NCBI GenBank assembly: GCA_030737875.1
Contig: CM060912.1
Span: 461,284,310-461,348,309, forward strand
Length of the DNA stretch: 64,000 bases
Direction: 5' to 3'
Origin: Allium sativum
Lineage: Eukaryota > Streptophyta > Magnoliopsida > Asparagales > Amaryllidaceae
Below the pieces are notes generated by a model that had not been told where the DNA came from, did not search any database, and worked only from the letters and a program-made list of their open reading frames with translations. Each line of letters starts with the position of its first letter. Within the stretch, counting starts at the first letter, position 1. Positions 35,471 through 48,457 of the stretch are shown here, one piece after another. The position numbers and the translations under genes are program-made.

Positions 35471-37527
35471 TGAGTCCAGGTGAAAAATGCATTTTTTTAA
35501 CTATAACTGTTTCAATCATATCAAACACTTGCATGGCAAGTATCTGCACCATTTTGTAAATTCAATCAGAAAACGAAAAGGAAAGTCGTTAGACCTTCCG
35601 AGAAAATTATGATGATTATATTCATATACCATATTTTGCTTTACAAACCCAAATTTTGCATAAAGTATTATATATATATATTCACTAATTTGCATAAAGT
35701 CATTAGACCGTTTGTGTATTTCATCTCTTCCTTGCTGGTAATATGCTATCTCCAACATTTTGTGTACTGCTTTTTTTTCTTTTTTTCTTTTTTTTAGGTT
35801 GAAGATAACTGAACAAGAAGTATCAATGGAGAAAAAGGACCAAGACTTAACAGAGGTAAGATACTTAGAAACATGCAAGTAATCAAATTTTATGTAGGAA
35901 TTCTGTCAAATAATGTTATGTGCATTTTTCTAATACCCAAAGTAAATAGCATCAGTTTTTGCACTACTAATTTTGTTAAGTTATCAATTAAGACCAACCT
36001 TTTACGTGTAATTTGACTCCAAATTTATCAAATAATGTAAAAAGACTGCTTTAAGATACCATAATGATTGTTAATCAATTAGATGCTCATGCGGAGACAT
36101 AAAAATGGAAACATGTTAATGTTTTGGTTGAATTATGTGTTGTTATGTTAGATCAGCAAAACTACTAATAATCTATTCAGATTCGATTCATGTTCAAGTC
36201 TGTATATCAGTTGTTTATGTACATATGCTTAACCCATGTCTACATATCATCTGGTCATGTATACTTCTAAAACCCAATTTTACATATGTAGTTATTTTCC
36301 TACTTATGGAACAAACTAAATCCCCGGCCACTCATTATTACAGTTAATTTAAATTAATTCAAATCTGTTTTTAATTTAAATTAATTCAAATTTGCTGTCA
36401 ATTTGCAGTTATGACAACAATAATGATAATATTATTGTTGAAGTAGTAGTACCAATATCAGTGTTGCTAGTAACTGCATTTATACGTTTTATACGTAAAC
36501 ATTTAATCTTCACTATGAGTTCTAGAATGCCAAATATATTTAATAAGTGACGCGCTTGTTATTTTCTATGTCTTGAAATTTTGCTTTATTTATACATTGG
36601 TCCTGAATATAGTAAAGTGATAGCTTTGTCAAAGAAGCCACAAAGGTTCGGTTCACGCTATAGCTTGTTAAAATATTTTGTAAATATGTTAGTACAGTCT
36701 TCAAAGAAAGCCAAGTTTCAAAAACTAGTCATATAGTTGACTGAATTATTCAACGTATTCGCAATTGCGGAGGAAATGCAGTAGGACATTTCCTAAATTC
36801 ACAATATATGATGTTAGAGCGAAATAAAAGCCACTGCATGCTTATACGCTCTTTGATAAATTGATATCAAAGTATGTTGACATAATTTCTGACTCAACTT
36901 ATTATGTATTTCGTATCCAATCAACTTGACTAAATTATGTAGTTTGGCATGTTTGTTCGTGTATGGCCATTATTTGAGCTTTGACCTGCTTTGTTTAGCC
37001 TGCGCATGGGTAAAAACCTTGTTGTCCTTAAAGATCAGCTCAAAAACTAATGGGGGTTAACTAAAAAACATCACTATGGTTTTATTTAATTGTTTGGGAC
37101 ACTCCCATGTTGGTTTTAGTTCCTCCACATATTACTTGAATTATAAATTGAGGTTGTACATGATTCTGGAAAGCATGAAGCACCCCATTCTAAACCTGAG
37201 AAAATTTTCATTTACCTTGTTTTGTAAACTTGGGTATATACGTCCCTTCACTTATCTAAAACCCTTAAAGGACAAAATGTTTGATCATGAAACTTATCTA
37301 AATACTGAATATGGGCACTTAATAATTCTTGCATAATTTTATACACTTAGCACTTGCAAACTTAGAAACATATCTTAAGTCTGTATATAGTTGAAACAAC
37401 AATTGCTTTCTAGGTCGTTAACCTAAAGGAAAATAAAGCCGTTAATTATTGTATTTTTCTGTAATGCTAGACCTGAAAAAAAACTTGCTAGTGTGCCAGT
37501 ATGCAACACTGTCAAATTAGTATATAT
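35471..37527. other. Interval between F and G, no confirmed gene
   Basis: This is AT-rich, low-complexity DNA without transposon coding. It holds one candidate plus-strand exon (35798-35855) and a short direct repeat TTTAAATTAATTCAAATYTG (36350-36395). Continuity with 48463 once G is removed is supported by the GCTAT TSD. It may be intronic sequence of a gene or of the CACTA element whose end is at 62774; that is a guess. Confidence 0.4.
35798..35855 (+). other. Candidate isolated exon
   Basis: A pyrimidine-rich tract (CTGCTTTTTTTTC…TTTTTTTAG) ends at an AG, followed by about 58 bp with one open frame reading LKITEQEVSMEKKDQDLTE, then GTAAGAT, a good donor site. The peptide is Lys/Glu-rich and not recognised. 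Splice signals of this quality arise by chance in AT-rich DNA, so this is weak. Confidence 0.22.
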
Positions 37528-37532
37528 GCTAT

Positions 37533-40500
37533 TGTTGTATATAACGGTGTTGTATACACAATTATATGATTTTTGTTTGATGATAACAACCAAATATATT
37601 TTATAAATGTGTTTGTTACTGTACTGTTCTATATTTACATCACAGACAGGAATGTAATATTTATACTTAAATAAAATACATCTGTACAAAAATTCAAATA
37701 TTTATTGTATTTTATTTAAAATATAAATATTATATTTCTAACATTCAAACAGTACATCTATTTTAACTCCACTATTTAATCACTTCACATATTTGTACTT
37801 ATAAATAAACAGAATAGAATAGACAAGTCTATTTGACAACTATGAAATAATATTTTATTTCAAACAGATTTTGTTTATTACAAATAATCAGTATAATCAC
37901 TTTTTCATATACATTAGCTCCTCTCTATATCACTCAACACTCAGTACTTTTTCACTTATACATTCACAGACTCAATATACAGACACTTTCACTACTACAC
38001 ACACTGTTCTTGTTTTCTGCCTTCTGCCTTCTGTCTTCACAGCTTACAAGACAACCCAGTCTTCACAGTCAGTCCAGTCTTCATACCTGTCATACAAATG
38101 AACACACACATAGTACACTGCAATAGAAATAATATTGAATACATGTGAATTGAAATTTTTTTTTTTTAAATTTTATTTGCCTCAGTTTTTTGGTGTGTTT
38201 CTCATCATTTTTCTGACTTGATCTGATTTGTTAATACGACTGTGTCTAGACAGTATATAGTACATGGACAGGAAAATTCGTCTGATGGCTGCATATACAC
38301 ACGTGTATAAATATACACGTGTGCACTGCCTCGCCAATCAGTGAGCAACTGAGGAGCAGCCGCGTGGACTAGCTCGACCCAGTGCACAATAAACATGGTC
38401 GAGCCATGTACATGTTCAGACCAGCAAAAACTAGAACAAATGCAACTCAGGTGAAACACAAGCCAACAGTGCACACATGTGCAATTCCATAGTGAAGCCA
38501 GTTCAGTTCATCAAGCCAGCAATGAAAAAGTAAGGTGTGCACAAACATTAGCATGGTACAACTCAACACGGATAATGAAAGTGATACAATCATGGTTCAT
38601 TACAACAGTGCAAGGGACAGTGCATACATATGTGCACAAATCAAGCATTCAAGTTCAATGACAAGATCAACACAGGTGGAATGTGCATAGCATTCTCAGA
38701 ATGGTTCAAGGGTGCAACTACACAAATTAGTCGAGCAGATCATTTATTACAGGTCAACATGGACAAGATAGTGGTGAGACAAACAGTCATTAACATGGTG
38801 CAAAATAACAAATGTAAGCAAATGGAGCTAGAGTGTCTATGTACAGTGGCATATACATGGAAACAACAAGTAAGTAAAGTCAAGACAAATCAAGTCACCA
38901 TGTTCAGTTTCATACAAGTATGACCAAGAATTTGAACAATTGTGTCAAAGCTCAAAAATGTATTCAGCAATGCATAAGAAAATCAGTATTCAAGTCGGTA
39001 CAAAATGGAGGCACAGCAAGGAGCATGTCAATGGCCAGAAATCAGAGTAACTCAAGTGATAGCAATGGAAACCGCAAACTGATGGTGCTGCTCAAGTCAG
39101 TGTATGATGCAATAAACCAAGTTCATACAAGTTTGGTTCAGCAAATATTTTCATGGATGAAGCAACACAGATTTACAGTCAACACTTGATGCATGTATCA
39201 ACTCAAACACTCACACAAAAGGATGGCCACAGTGATGTAAAGATATTAGTGTTCATTTATTGGGAAAGGAATCATGTAGTGACTATCCTGAAATTTCTCA
39301 AGTATTCAAGTGATAAATATCTTTCTAGAAATCAACAATGGATTCTCATCATTTACCTAATCATGGCAGAAATCACAGTAATTTTTTTATGGCAAGTTAT
39401 AATGGCCAAGCATTCGACAGCAAGGAATAAAAAGGGGACCAAAATCATGTATCATTGTTTGGCAAGAAATAATTTAATTGCTTTTCATAAATTACCAAAT
39501 GGGGCAAGATTAATTTCTATATGTCCCAATAATTCCATGAATGGTAATGGCAACAATTATGGGAAGATATTCGAATGCAAACAAAGGTCATAAATTGATA
39601 TCATACAGGTTAGCAATGTATCAATGAATTATTTTGGGAAACAAACAATTTTCTTTTCAATTTGCTTTCCAGAAACTGTCGACAAAAAATCAGGGACTGG
39701 AAACCGTATTAAATTTCTTCCAAAGTTCATTCAAGAACAAAATTACATCCAAGGTTATCAATCATCTTAATCAAAGCCGTTTCAATTCAAGGAATCAAAA
39801 GAGGAAAGCGGCAAAATCAGATCAAGTCAATATTAGCGAAATCAGAGTGTTAAGGGTTTTATTTTTTTACCCTATAAATCACACCTCTTACATCACAGGC
39901 AATTATCGAAAATCAACAACAAAATCGAGAGCAAGCAGAGAATTAAAATTCAAATAACTCACATTTTTAGGGTTTCGATCGAGAGCCAGAAAGGAGAATC
40001 CCAAATCGATAGACCAAATCAATCGACAAACATCATCAACAACTCGAGCATCAGTGATCATTTTTTTTCAGAGTAAGCTTTCACAAAGTCGATCTGATTT
40101 GGGGGAAAAACAAAAACCCTAATTCACTTTCTAAGGGTTAGCCGCCATTTTTTTCTCAAGAGAAAAAGAGAGATCGGGACAAATAAAAACAAGGGCGCAC
40201 CAAGTTAAGGATGGCCGGCCAATGTTTTAATTGAAAAGGGGATGACCCCTTTAAATTCAATCTCCTTTATTCATTTTTTAATTAGGGTTTCTCCTTGTTT
40301 TAATTTTCTATTTGTTGTATTGTCTTTTAATTTGAGTTGTAAAACCGTCAAACCAGTTTTCTAGAGTCTGTAAAATCTAGGAGATCCAGTCAGGGTGTTG
40401 ACTGTCAGTTTCAGAGTCTGTAAAATCTGGGTTACGGATTACAGAGTTATAATTCGGAGAAATCTGATCGAGGGGATATTCGTCAGTCAATGGTTTTGAG

Positions 40501-40770
40501 CGTAGGGTTAGAATAGGAGCAGAATTTGCGAGTGTACATGGTCTTGTATGCGGGATCTATTCTATCACCTAGTAGAAACCTTAGAAATGCAGCAGTAGGC
40601 AGGGTTTTGCCGAAGCTGGGTATATCTGTGTGTAATTTATTTTCTGCATTTCTGTTTTTGCTATATTATGTGATCTGTTTATTATTATTTATCTAGTTTG
40701 ATTTTTAATTTAGTTAAAAACTGTGATAAACCCTATTCACCCCCCCTCTAGGGTAAATATAGATCCAACA
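37533..40770 (+). repeat. 5' LTR of element G
   Basis: It is full length with TG…CA ends. It holds a TATA box at 39872 and ends with CTATTCACCCCCCCTCTAG followed by GATCCAACA. Short open frames in it, including one of 146 codons at 39153, are mirrored in the 3' LTR simply because the LTRs are copies. Confidence 0.92.
39872..39879 (+). promoter_or_regulatory. Putative TATA box of element G 5' LTR
   Basis: CTATAAATC within TTTTACCCTATAAATCACAC is followed by a leader-like stretch. The same site is at 47557-47565 in the 3' LTR. It would place the start of the element RNA about 2.37 kb into the LTR. Confidence 0.45.
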
Positions 40771-40772
40771 AG

Positions 40773-40784
40773 TGGTATCAGAGC
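40773..40784 (+). other. Primer-binding site of element G
   Basis: TGGTATCAGAGC stands two bases (AG) after the 5' LTR end and matches the initiator-Met tRNA. Confidence 0.92.
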
Positions 40785-40808
40785 AGGTATTCTGTTAACT
40801 CTAGAGCA

Positions 40809-42185
40809 ATGGTGATTCCTAGTTGTCAGTCGATAGAGAGTCAGTCCAGTTCATTTCCAACTATTTTCGATGGAACAGATTTTTTAAACTGGAAATCCAA
40901 AATGGAATTTTATTTAAAATCTGTAAATATTAAATGTTGGAATGTTGTTAACCATGGATTTGATAGTGTAGATATTAATTTCAATACCCGTGCTATGAAA
41001 ATTATATTTGATTATCTTAGTACTGAATAGTGTAATCTTATCTGCCATTGTTTATTTGCACAGGAAATCTGGTATACTCTCAATATGAAGTATGGAAGAT
41101 CTGACAATGGTAACTCAAAACCCGAGAAAGTCAACTCAGAATCAGAGTTCTGTTTAAACGGATTTACAAATGAAAATTCAGAAGGATCAGATGATGGAAA
41201 ATCAACAAATGCTGAAACAGAAAATTTCTCATATGAAGATCTGGTTTACATGTGTCTTGTTTTAACGAAATCTGTTGACAAACTCCAATTAAAAAATAAG
41301 TCTCTGAAATCTAAGAATTTTGAGGTGACCAACAAAATTTATGATTTGGAATCACAACTTGAAAATGTTAAAAATTCTTCATATTCAGTTTGCAAAAATT
41401 GTTTGAAATTGAAAACCAATCTTGTTCATCTTAATAAAAATATTCAAAAGTTTGAAAATGAAATTCTGATCTTAAATGAGAACAAGTCTGAGTTATCAAA
41501 TTTGAATAACCTTCTGCAAAAGGAATTTGAAAATTTTAAAACAGATATAAATTCCAAATTTGAAATTGCTGAAAACGAGAACTTGCTGAAATCAAATTTG
41601 ATTTTTGAAGAACTTGAAGATGAGATTGAAAAATCCAGGAAATTTGAGTCTGAAAAACAAAAACGATTTGAATCTGAAATCATGGAATCTCAAGCCAGAA
41701 TTAAAATTCTTAAAGATGAAAATTTGGTTTTAAAATCTGATTTTGAAAGATGTAAGATCACTCAAAATCATTGTTCGGATTTATTGAAAGAGAACCGTGA
41801 TCTTAAAACTAAAATTCAACAGCTTGAGTCAACTTTGACTAAATTTTCTAACGGTGAAAAATCTCTAAATATGCTGTTGAAAAATCAATTTTCATCTGGT
41901 AATAAAAGTGGTCTCGGCTTTGAGAAAAATAACGGTTTTGAAAATCAGAACTCAAATGATTTTAAAAATCCTTTAAACTGCTTTGGAAAGAATCGATATG
42001 AAAATTCAAACTCTGATAATTGCAAAGGATTTTTGAATCATAAACGTGATGTGAATTTGTTTTATAATAATTCAGTTGAACAATTCTGGATCCCAAAAAG
42101 AAATAAAACAAACTTCATGAAATTCAAACAAATTTGGGTTCCAAAGGATACGAAGATAGATTCAAATGGATTATTATACAAATAG
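40809..42185 (+). pseudogene. gag: Element G Gag-like coiled-coil protein (one in-frame stop)
   Basis: An ATG 24 bp after the PBS opens a copia Gag N-terminus (FDGTDFLNWKSKMEFYLKS, then ARAMKI-like NTRAMKIIFDYLS). A TAG at 41028-41030 interrupts it, and the same frame continues with CHCLFAQEIWYTLNMKYG, then directly into an acidic segment and about 250 residues of Lys/Glu/Leu/Asn-rich sequence with coiled-coil character (LKSKNFEVTNKIYDLESQLE). Asn-rich sequence and WIPK/WVPK motifs end it. The central capsid part and the CX2CX4HX4C knuckle are not visible. Past the stop at 42183-42185 the frame reads on with VWAPKRTN to 42264. As a Gag derivative it may form or enter particles; with the stop it is probably inactive. 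Confidence 0.7.
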
Positions 42186-44946
42186 GTTTGGGCACCAAAA
42201 CGTACGAATATAACTGTGAGTGGTTTTACTAATTTTGTTAGACCACTCGATCCCCTAAACTGTTAGGTACCTGAGGAGGCTGAGGAGCTGCTGTGCAGAA
42301 AGGGAAACTGAATTCAAACTGCTTCATATTATGAAATCATTCACAGCTTCTTAGCCAAGTCCGTTGAGTTAGAGATTCTGTTTTTCATTGGATTCTAGTA
42401 TGATCTCTAAACTCACCTTTGTAAATATTCTTTGTTTTTATTTTCTTTGTTCATTTCTCCTTCCATCTGTTCTGTTTATTTTTTCTTTGTTTTCTTTTGT
42501 TTTGATTTGTCACTATAATACCTTTGTAACTTCTTAGGCTTCATTAAACTTCATATTGCAGAATTCATATTCTTTCTGGAAATTTGCTTCATTTCTATAA
42601 AACTCTGATGTGTTTAATCATGTCCAGATCTTGAATTTATTTTTGTAAATATGTGCAATTGATTTGAAGTTTGTTTTCTGATTCTCTGAATTCATAACAG
42701 TGTTGATGTATTCGTGCCATATCTTGAACACTGTTAATTTGAATTCTAAATTTTTGAAGATCTGAATAATTAATGAAATTTCACACTCTTATGCTGTTTT
42801 GAGTTTCTTCCAATTAATTTTGGAAACACTTAAAATGTTATACTCATTACAGCACACTGCTATTTATCAATTGTGAAAATTTCATTGATTTTCGGATTGG
42901 CTTGGAAATTAATCTGTCCTAAATCTCAGTGATACATCTTGAAAACCATCATTACTCGTGATCATTATGGCTAGAATTTGTTTGTTTGAAATCATCTGAA
43001 ATTATTGATATTTTGAATAATCACACACCTCCTAAATTTGAAATTATCAACCTTGTGTGACTGATTCATTATATTCCAAAACTTGACATCGATTCAAGTG
43101 ATTTCAAATAAATTATTCTATTTTTTTGGATCATGAATACCTTTCAAAATTGATATAGATGATATGAAATTTCTTTTAGGCTTGTCTGAATTTTTGTGAA
43201 AATTTGATTTGAAAATCAAGTTTTAAAAATCACTGTTATTTCATGATAATTTGATTTGAATATCTGTTTGTTTAAAATCATTTGAAATTATTGATTTATT
43301 GAATCTCACACATATCTTGAAGCTGAAATTAATAATCTGGTGTGATCGATTCATTGAATCCCGAAATCTGCATATTCCTCAAATGATTTCAAAGAAACGG
43401 TATTTTTTAATCATTGGTTCATGAATCATCTTGTGTGACCAACATCTTGTTAAGTCTGATTTGAAACTGTTCCTATTATGCTGCTCTGAGACTGTTTTTC
43501 AAAGAACTGCCTGTTTTAACCTGTCTGCTGCTTGGCTAATTTGTTATACTGTCTGCTTGGTCTTTAAATTTCTGCTGACTATGATATCTTGGTTTGTCCC
43601 CGGCATCTTTGTGATTAAAATTTATTAATAGAGACACCAAGTGGTATCAGAAGTGCCTTATATTTGTTTCACCCATCTGTACTTAGATTCTAATCTTCAC
43701 CTTGTATAGATCCACACATTTTTTTGCCTTGTACAAATTTTTCCCTCTTGTCCGGTATAGCTCTTCATATTCCTTTTGTAATTGTTTTTTCAATTTTAAA
43801 ATTATTTATTAATTATTCATTCAGAAATTGAAATCAATATCCAAATTGAACTGTATTTATAATTCATCAAAATTATTATCAGATTTTGAAATTGTGATGA
43901 ATTGTGACTGCAATATATTTTCACAACAAGAGGAGATTCTATTTAATTTTTTTTCATGATGGTTGAATATTTATTATAATATCTTTGAACTGACAATTAT
44001 TTCACGACCATCTCCTTTATCTATCACTTGTCTGCCATCCATCATGATTTTATATTAATGTGGAGAGTTTATTTTAAAAAAAAATCAGTGAAAATTATTT
44101 GTGATAGAAATGGGACTATATTAGTATTCAGAATTAGTGATAATTGAAAATTATCAGTAATCCCAGTACAGTCGAGCTTATCTCATAATATAATTAATTT
44201 AGAAATTTATTTCATAGTCCATTTCTGTACCTACCACATTTCTATCATCCATACTGGTTTCATATACCGTGGAGTTTCTCTCTTTATAATGCTGAAAATA
44301 ATAAATATAATTAATATATAAGAGTGTCTCTAACCTCATTTAAAAATCCAAGCTCTGGTTATGCATGGTTATGAGACGTCTTATAATTTAAGCTGTGACT
44401 GATCCCATTTAAAAATCCAAGCTCTGATTATGCGTGGTCAGTGTGCTCTTAAATAAAAAATAAATAAAAAGGAAATAAAGTGCTAAAAATAGAAATTAAT
44501 CTGAAATTCTCCTCAAGTGTATAAAAACCAGCCTATCAATCCATCTTTCTAATCTGTGAAATGTGTTGAAATATTATGATGTATTATGATTTGTTGATTA
44601 ATAGATATTGGGATTTGAGATTATTCGATCTTGTCACTTAAATTGAATTATTAATTATAGTCCAAATCCATCACTGTTTTTTTGCTTTATTTTTATAAAA
44701 ATCCTTTGAAAATAATTGGAAATGAATTGTTTTTAAAACTCTCTCCATTTTATATAAAATTCATCGTATATTCGTCATTCTCTACAATGTGAAATATGCC
44801 ACCTGTTCTTAGAATATTATGATTTTTGTTTGACTAATTGAAATTTATGATGACCTTTCTTCCTCTGCTGAAATTATATTTTTAGTCAATTTTCATCTGT
44901 ATTTTAAAATCTGTATCCTTTTGATGATAACAAAAGGGGGAGAATG

Positions 44947-45030
44947 GATTAGATTTTGATTTATGAGTGAATATTTTATAAATATTTTGATTAGATTTTG
45001 ATTTATGAGTGAATATTTTATAAATATTTT
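44947..45030 (+). repeat. Exact 42-bp tandem duplication
   Basis: Positions 44947-44988 and 44989-45030 are identical (GATTAGATTTTGATTTATGA… ending AAATATTTT). It has no apparent function and is probably a recent slippage or repair product. Confidence 0.95.
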
Positions 45031-45192
45031 TTACTTTTGAAAATTCATAATCATTCAGTTCAATTCACTCATGCACAGTTATACGGGGAGTTTTCTGTTG
45101 TAGGGGGAGCTAATAAATAGGGGGAGTTCATTTTTTTTTTCACTGTAAAACACATTTGTTGGATTCAAAATCTTTTATTTGTTTGTCATCAT

Positions 45193-45206
45193 CAAAAGGG
45201 GGAGAC
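45193..45206 (+). other. Polypurine tract of element G
   Basis: CAAAAGGGGGAGAC lies right before the 3' LTR start TGTTGTATATAACGG. Similar tracts at 44934-44943, 45100-45109 and 45121-45128 are extra PPT-like sites, as reported for Sireviruses. Confidence 0.85.
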
Positions 45207-48200
45207 TGTTGTATATAACGGTGTTGTACACACAATTATATGTTTTTTGTTTGATGATAACAACCAAATATATTTTATAAATGTGTTTGTTACTATACTG
45301 TTCTATATTTACATCACAGACAGGAATGTAATATTTATACTTAAATAAAATACATCTGTACAGAAATTCAAATATTTACTGTATTTTATTTAAAAAATAA
45401 ATATTATATTTCTAACATTCAAAGAGTACATCTATTTTAACTCCACTATTTAATCACTTCACATATTTGTACTTATAAATAAACAGAATAGAATAGACAA
45501 GTCTGTTTGACAACTATGAAATAATATTTTATTTCAAACAGATTTTGTTTATTACAAATATTCAGAATAATCACTTTTTCATATACATTAGCTCCTCTCT
45601 ATATCACTCAACACTCAGTACCTTTTCACTTATACATTCACAGACCCAATATACAGACACTTTCACTGCTACAGACACAGTTCTTATTTTCTGCCTTCTG
45701 TCTTCTGTCTTCACAGCTTACAAGACAGCCCAGTCTTCACTGTCAGTCCAGTCTTCATACCTGTGATACAAATGAACACACACAGTACACTGCAATAGAA
45801 ATAATATTGAATACATGTGAATATAATTTTTTTTTAAAAATTTTATTTGCCTTAGTTTTTTGGTGTGTTTCTCATCACTTTTCTGACTTGATATTATTTG
45901 TTAATACGACTGTGTCTAGACAGTATATAGTACAGGGACAGGAAAATTCGTCTGATGGCTGCATATACACACGTGTATAAATACACACATGTGCACTGCC
46001 TCGCCAATCAGTGAGCAACTGAGGAGCAGCCGCGTGGACCAGCTCGACCCAGTGCACAATAAACATGGTCGAGCCATGTACATGTTCAGACCAGTAAAAA
46101 GTAGAACAAATGCAACTCAGGTGAAACACAAGCCAACAGTGCACACATGTGCAATTCCATAGTGAAGCCAGTTTCAGTTCATCAAGCCAGCAATGAAAAA
46201 GTAAGGTGTGCACAAACATTAGCATGGTACAACTCAGCATGGATAATGAAAGTGATACAAGCATGGTTCATTACTCAGCATTGTGGTGCAACAGTGCAAG
46301 GGACAGTGCATACATATGTGCACAAATCAAGCATTCAATTTCAATGACAAGATCAACACAGGTGGAGTGTGCATAGCATTCTCGGAATGGTTCAAGGGTG
46401 CAACTACACAAATGAGTCGAGGCAGATCATTTATTACAGGTCAACATGGACAAGACAGTGGTGAGACAAGCAGTCATTAACATGGTGCAAAATAACAAAT
46501 GTAAGCAAATGGAGCTAGAGTGTCTATGTACAGTGGCATATACATGGCAACAACAAGTAAGTAAAGTCAAGACAAATCAAGTCACCATGTTCAGTTTCAT
46601 ACAAGTATGACCAAGAATTTGAACAAATGTGTCAAAGCTCAAAAATGTATTCAGCAATGCATAAGCAAATCAGTATTCAAGTCGGTACAAAATGGAGGCA
46701 CAGCAAGGAGCATGTCAATGGCCAGAAATCAGAGTAACTCAAGTGATAGCAATGGAAACCGCAAACTGATGGTGCTGCTCAAGTCAGTGTATGATGCAAT
46801 AAAGCAAGTTCATATAAGTTTGGTTTAGCAAATATTTTCATGGATGAAGCAACACAGATTTACAGTCAACACTTGATGCATGTATCAACTCAAACACTCA
46901 CACAAAAGGAATGCCACAGTGATGTAAAGATATTAGTGTTCATTTATTGGGAAAGGAATCATGCAGTGACTATCCTGAAATTTCTCAAGTATTCAAGTGA
47001 TAAATATCTTTCTAGAAATCAACAATGGATTCTCATCATTTATCCAATCATGGAAGAAATCACAGTAACTTTTTTATGGCAAGTTATAATGGCCAAGCAT
47101 TCGACAGCAAGGAATAAAAAGGGGACCAAAATCATGTATCATTGTTTGGCAAGAAATAATTTAATTGCTTTTCATAAATTACCAAATGGGGCAAGATTAA
47201 TTTCTATATGTCCCAATAATTCCATGAATGGTAATGGCAACAATTATGGGAAGATATTCGAATGCCAACAAAGGTCATAAATTGATATCATACAGGTTAA
47301 CAATGTATCAATGAATTATTTTGGGAAACAAACAATTTTCTTTTCAATTTTCTTTCCAGAAACCGTCGACATAAAACCAGGGACTGGAAACCGTATTAAA
47401 TTTCTTCCAAAGTTCATTCAAGAACAAAATTACATCCAAGGTCATCAATCATCTTAATCAAAGCCGTTTCAATTCAAGGAATCAAAAGAGGAAAGCGGCA
47501 AAATCAGATCAAGTCAATATTAGCGAAATCAGAGTGTTAAGTGTTTTATTTTTTTACCCTATAAATCACACCTCTTACATCATAGGCAATTATCGAAAAT
47601 CAACAACAAAATCGAGAGCAAGCAGAGAATTAAAATTCAAATAACTCACATTTTTAGGGTTTTGATCGAGAGCCAGAAAGGAGAATCCCAAATCGATAGA
47701 CCAAATCAATCGACAAACATCATCAACAACTCGAGCATTAGTGATCATTTTTTTCAGAGCAAGCTTTCACAAAGTCGATCTGATTTGGGGGAAAAACAAA
47801 AACCCTAATTCAATTTCTAAGGGTCAGCCGCCATTTTATTTCTCAAGAGAAAAAGAGAGATCGGGACAAATAAAAACAAGGGTGCACCAAGTTAAGGATG
47901 GTCGGCCAATGTTTTAATTGAAAAGGGGATGACCCCTTTAAATTCAATCTCCTTTATTCATTTTTTAATTAGGGTTTCTCCTTGTTTTAATTTTCTATTT
48001 GTTGTATTGTCTTTTAATTTGAGTTGTAAAACCGTCAAACCAGTTTTCTAGAGTCTGTAAAATCTAGGAGATCCAGTCAGGGTGTTGTCTGTCAGTTTCA
48101 GAGTCTGTAAAATCTGGGTTACGTATTACAGGGTTGTAATTCGGAGAAATCTGATCGAGGGGATATTCGTCAGTCTACGGTTTTGAGCGTAGGGTTAGAA

Positions 48201-48457
48201 TAGGAGCAGAATTTGCGAGTGTACATGGTCTTGTATGCGGGATTTGTTCTATCACCTAGTAGAAACCTTAGAAATGCAGCAGTAGGCAAGGTTTTGCCGA
48301 AGCTGGGTATATCTGTGTGTGATTTATTTTCTGCATTTCTGTTTTTGCTATATTCTGTGATTTGTTTATTATTATTTATCTCATTTGATTTTTAATTCAG
48401 TTAAAAACTGTGATAAACCTTATTTACCCCCCATCTAGGGTTAATCTAGATCCAACA
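45207..48457 (+). repeat. 3' LTR of element G
   Basis: It aligns with the 5' LTR throughout, with scattered substitutions and small indels (for example an extra CAGCATTGTGGTG-type segment near 46276), and ends TAGATCCAACA. Confidence 0.92.

Larger units (their letters stand above)
42265..45206 (+). other. Non-coding core of element G
   Basis: No pol domain or sizeable open frame exists on either strand. Visible structure: a PBS-like TGGTATCAGAAG at 43641-43652; two copies of CCATTTAAAAATCCAAGCTC-type sequence about 70 bp apart (44338-44435); an exact 42-bp tandem duplication (44947-45030); and purine tracts with GGGGGAG at 44935, 45104, 45121 and 45198. Confidence 0.75.
37533..48457 (+). mobile_element. 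Complete non-autonomous Ty1/copia-type element G (Sirevirus-like)
   Basis: Its LTRs are 3238 bp (37533-40770) and 3251 bp (45207-48457), beginning TGTTGTATATAACGG and ending GATCCAACA. GCTAT flanks both sides (37528-37532; 48458-48462). PBS is at 40773 and several GGGGGAG purine tracts precede the 3' LTR. The core codes only for a Gag-like protein; 42265-45206 has no protease, integrase, RT or RNase H on either strand. LTR style (TGATAACAAAAGGGGGAG, TTCACCCCCC near the LTR end) suggests the Sirevirus branch; that is inference. LTRs are very similar by eye. Confidence 0.9.

Noticed and set aside
37871..38101. Ser/Thr-rich frame in the G 5' LTR as a small secreted protein
   Set aside because: No convincing signal peptide; it is LTR sequence, and its copy at 45545 differs in frame end.
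39153..39593. 146-codon open frame found in both LTRs of G (also 46840-47280)
   Set aside because: Its presence twice follows from LTR duplication. It has no recognisable domain and sits upstream of the presumed TATA box.
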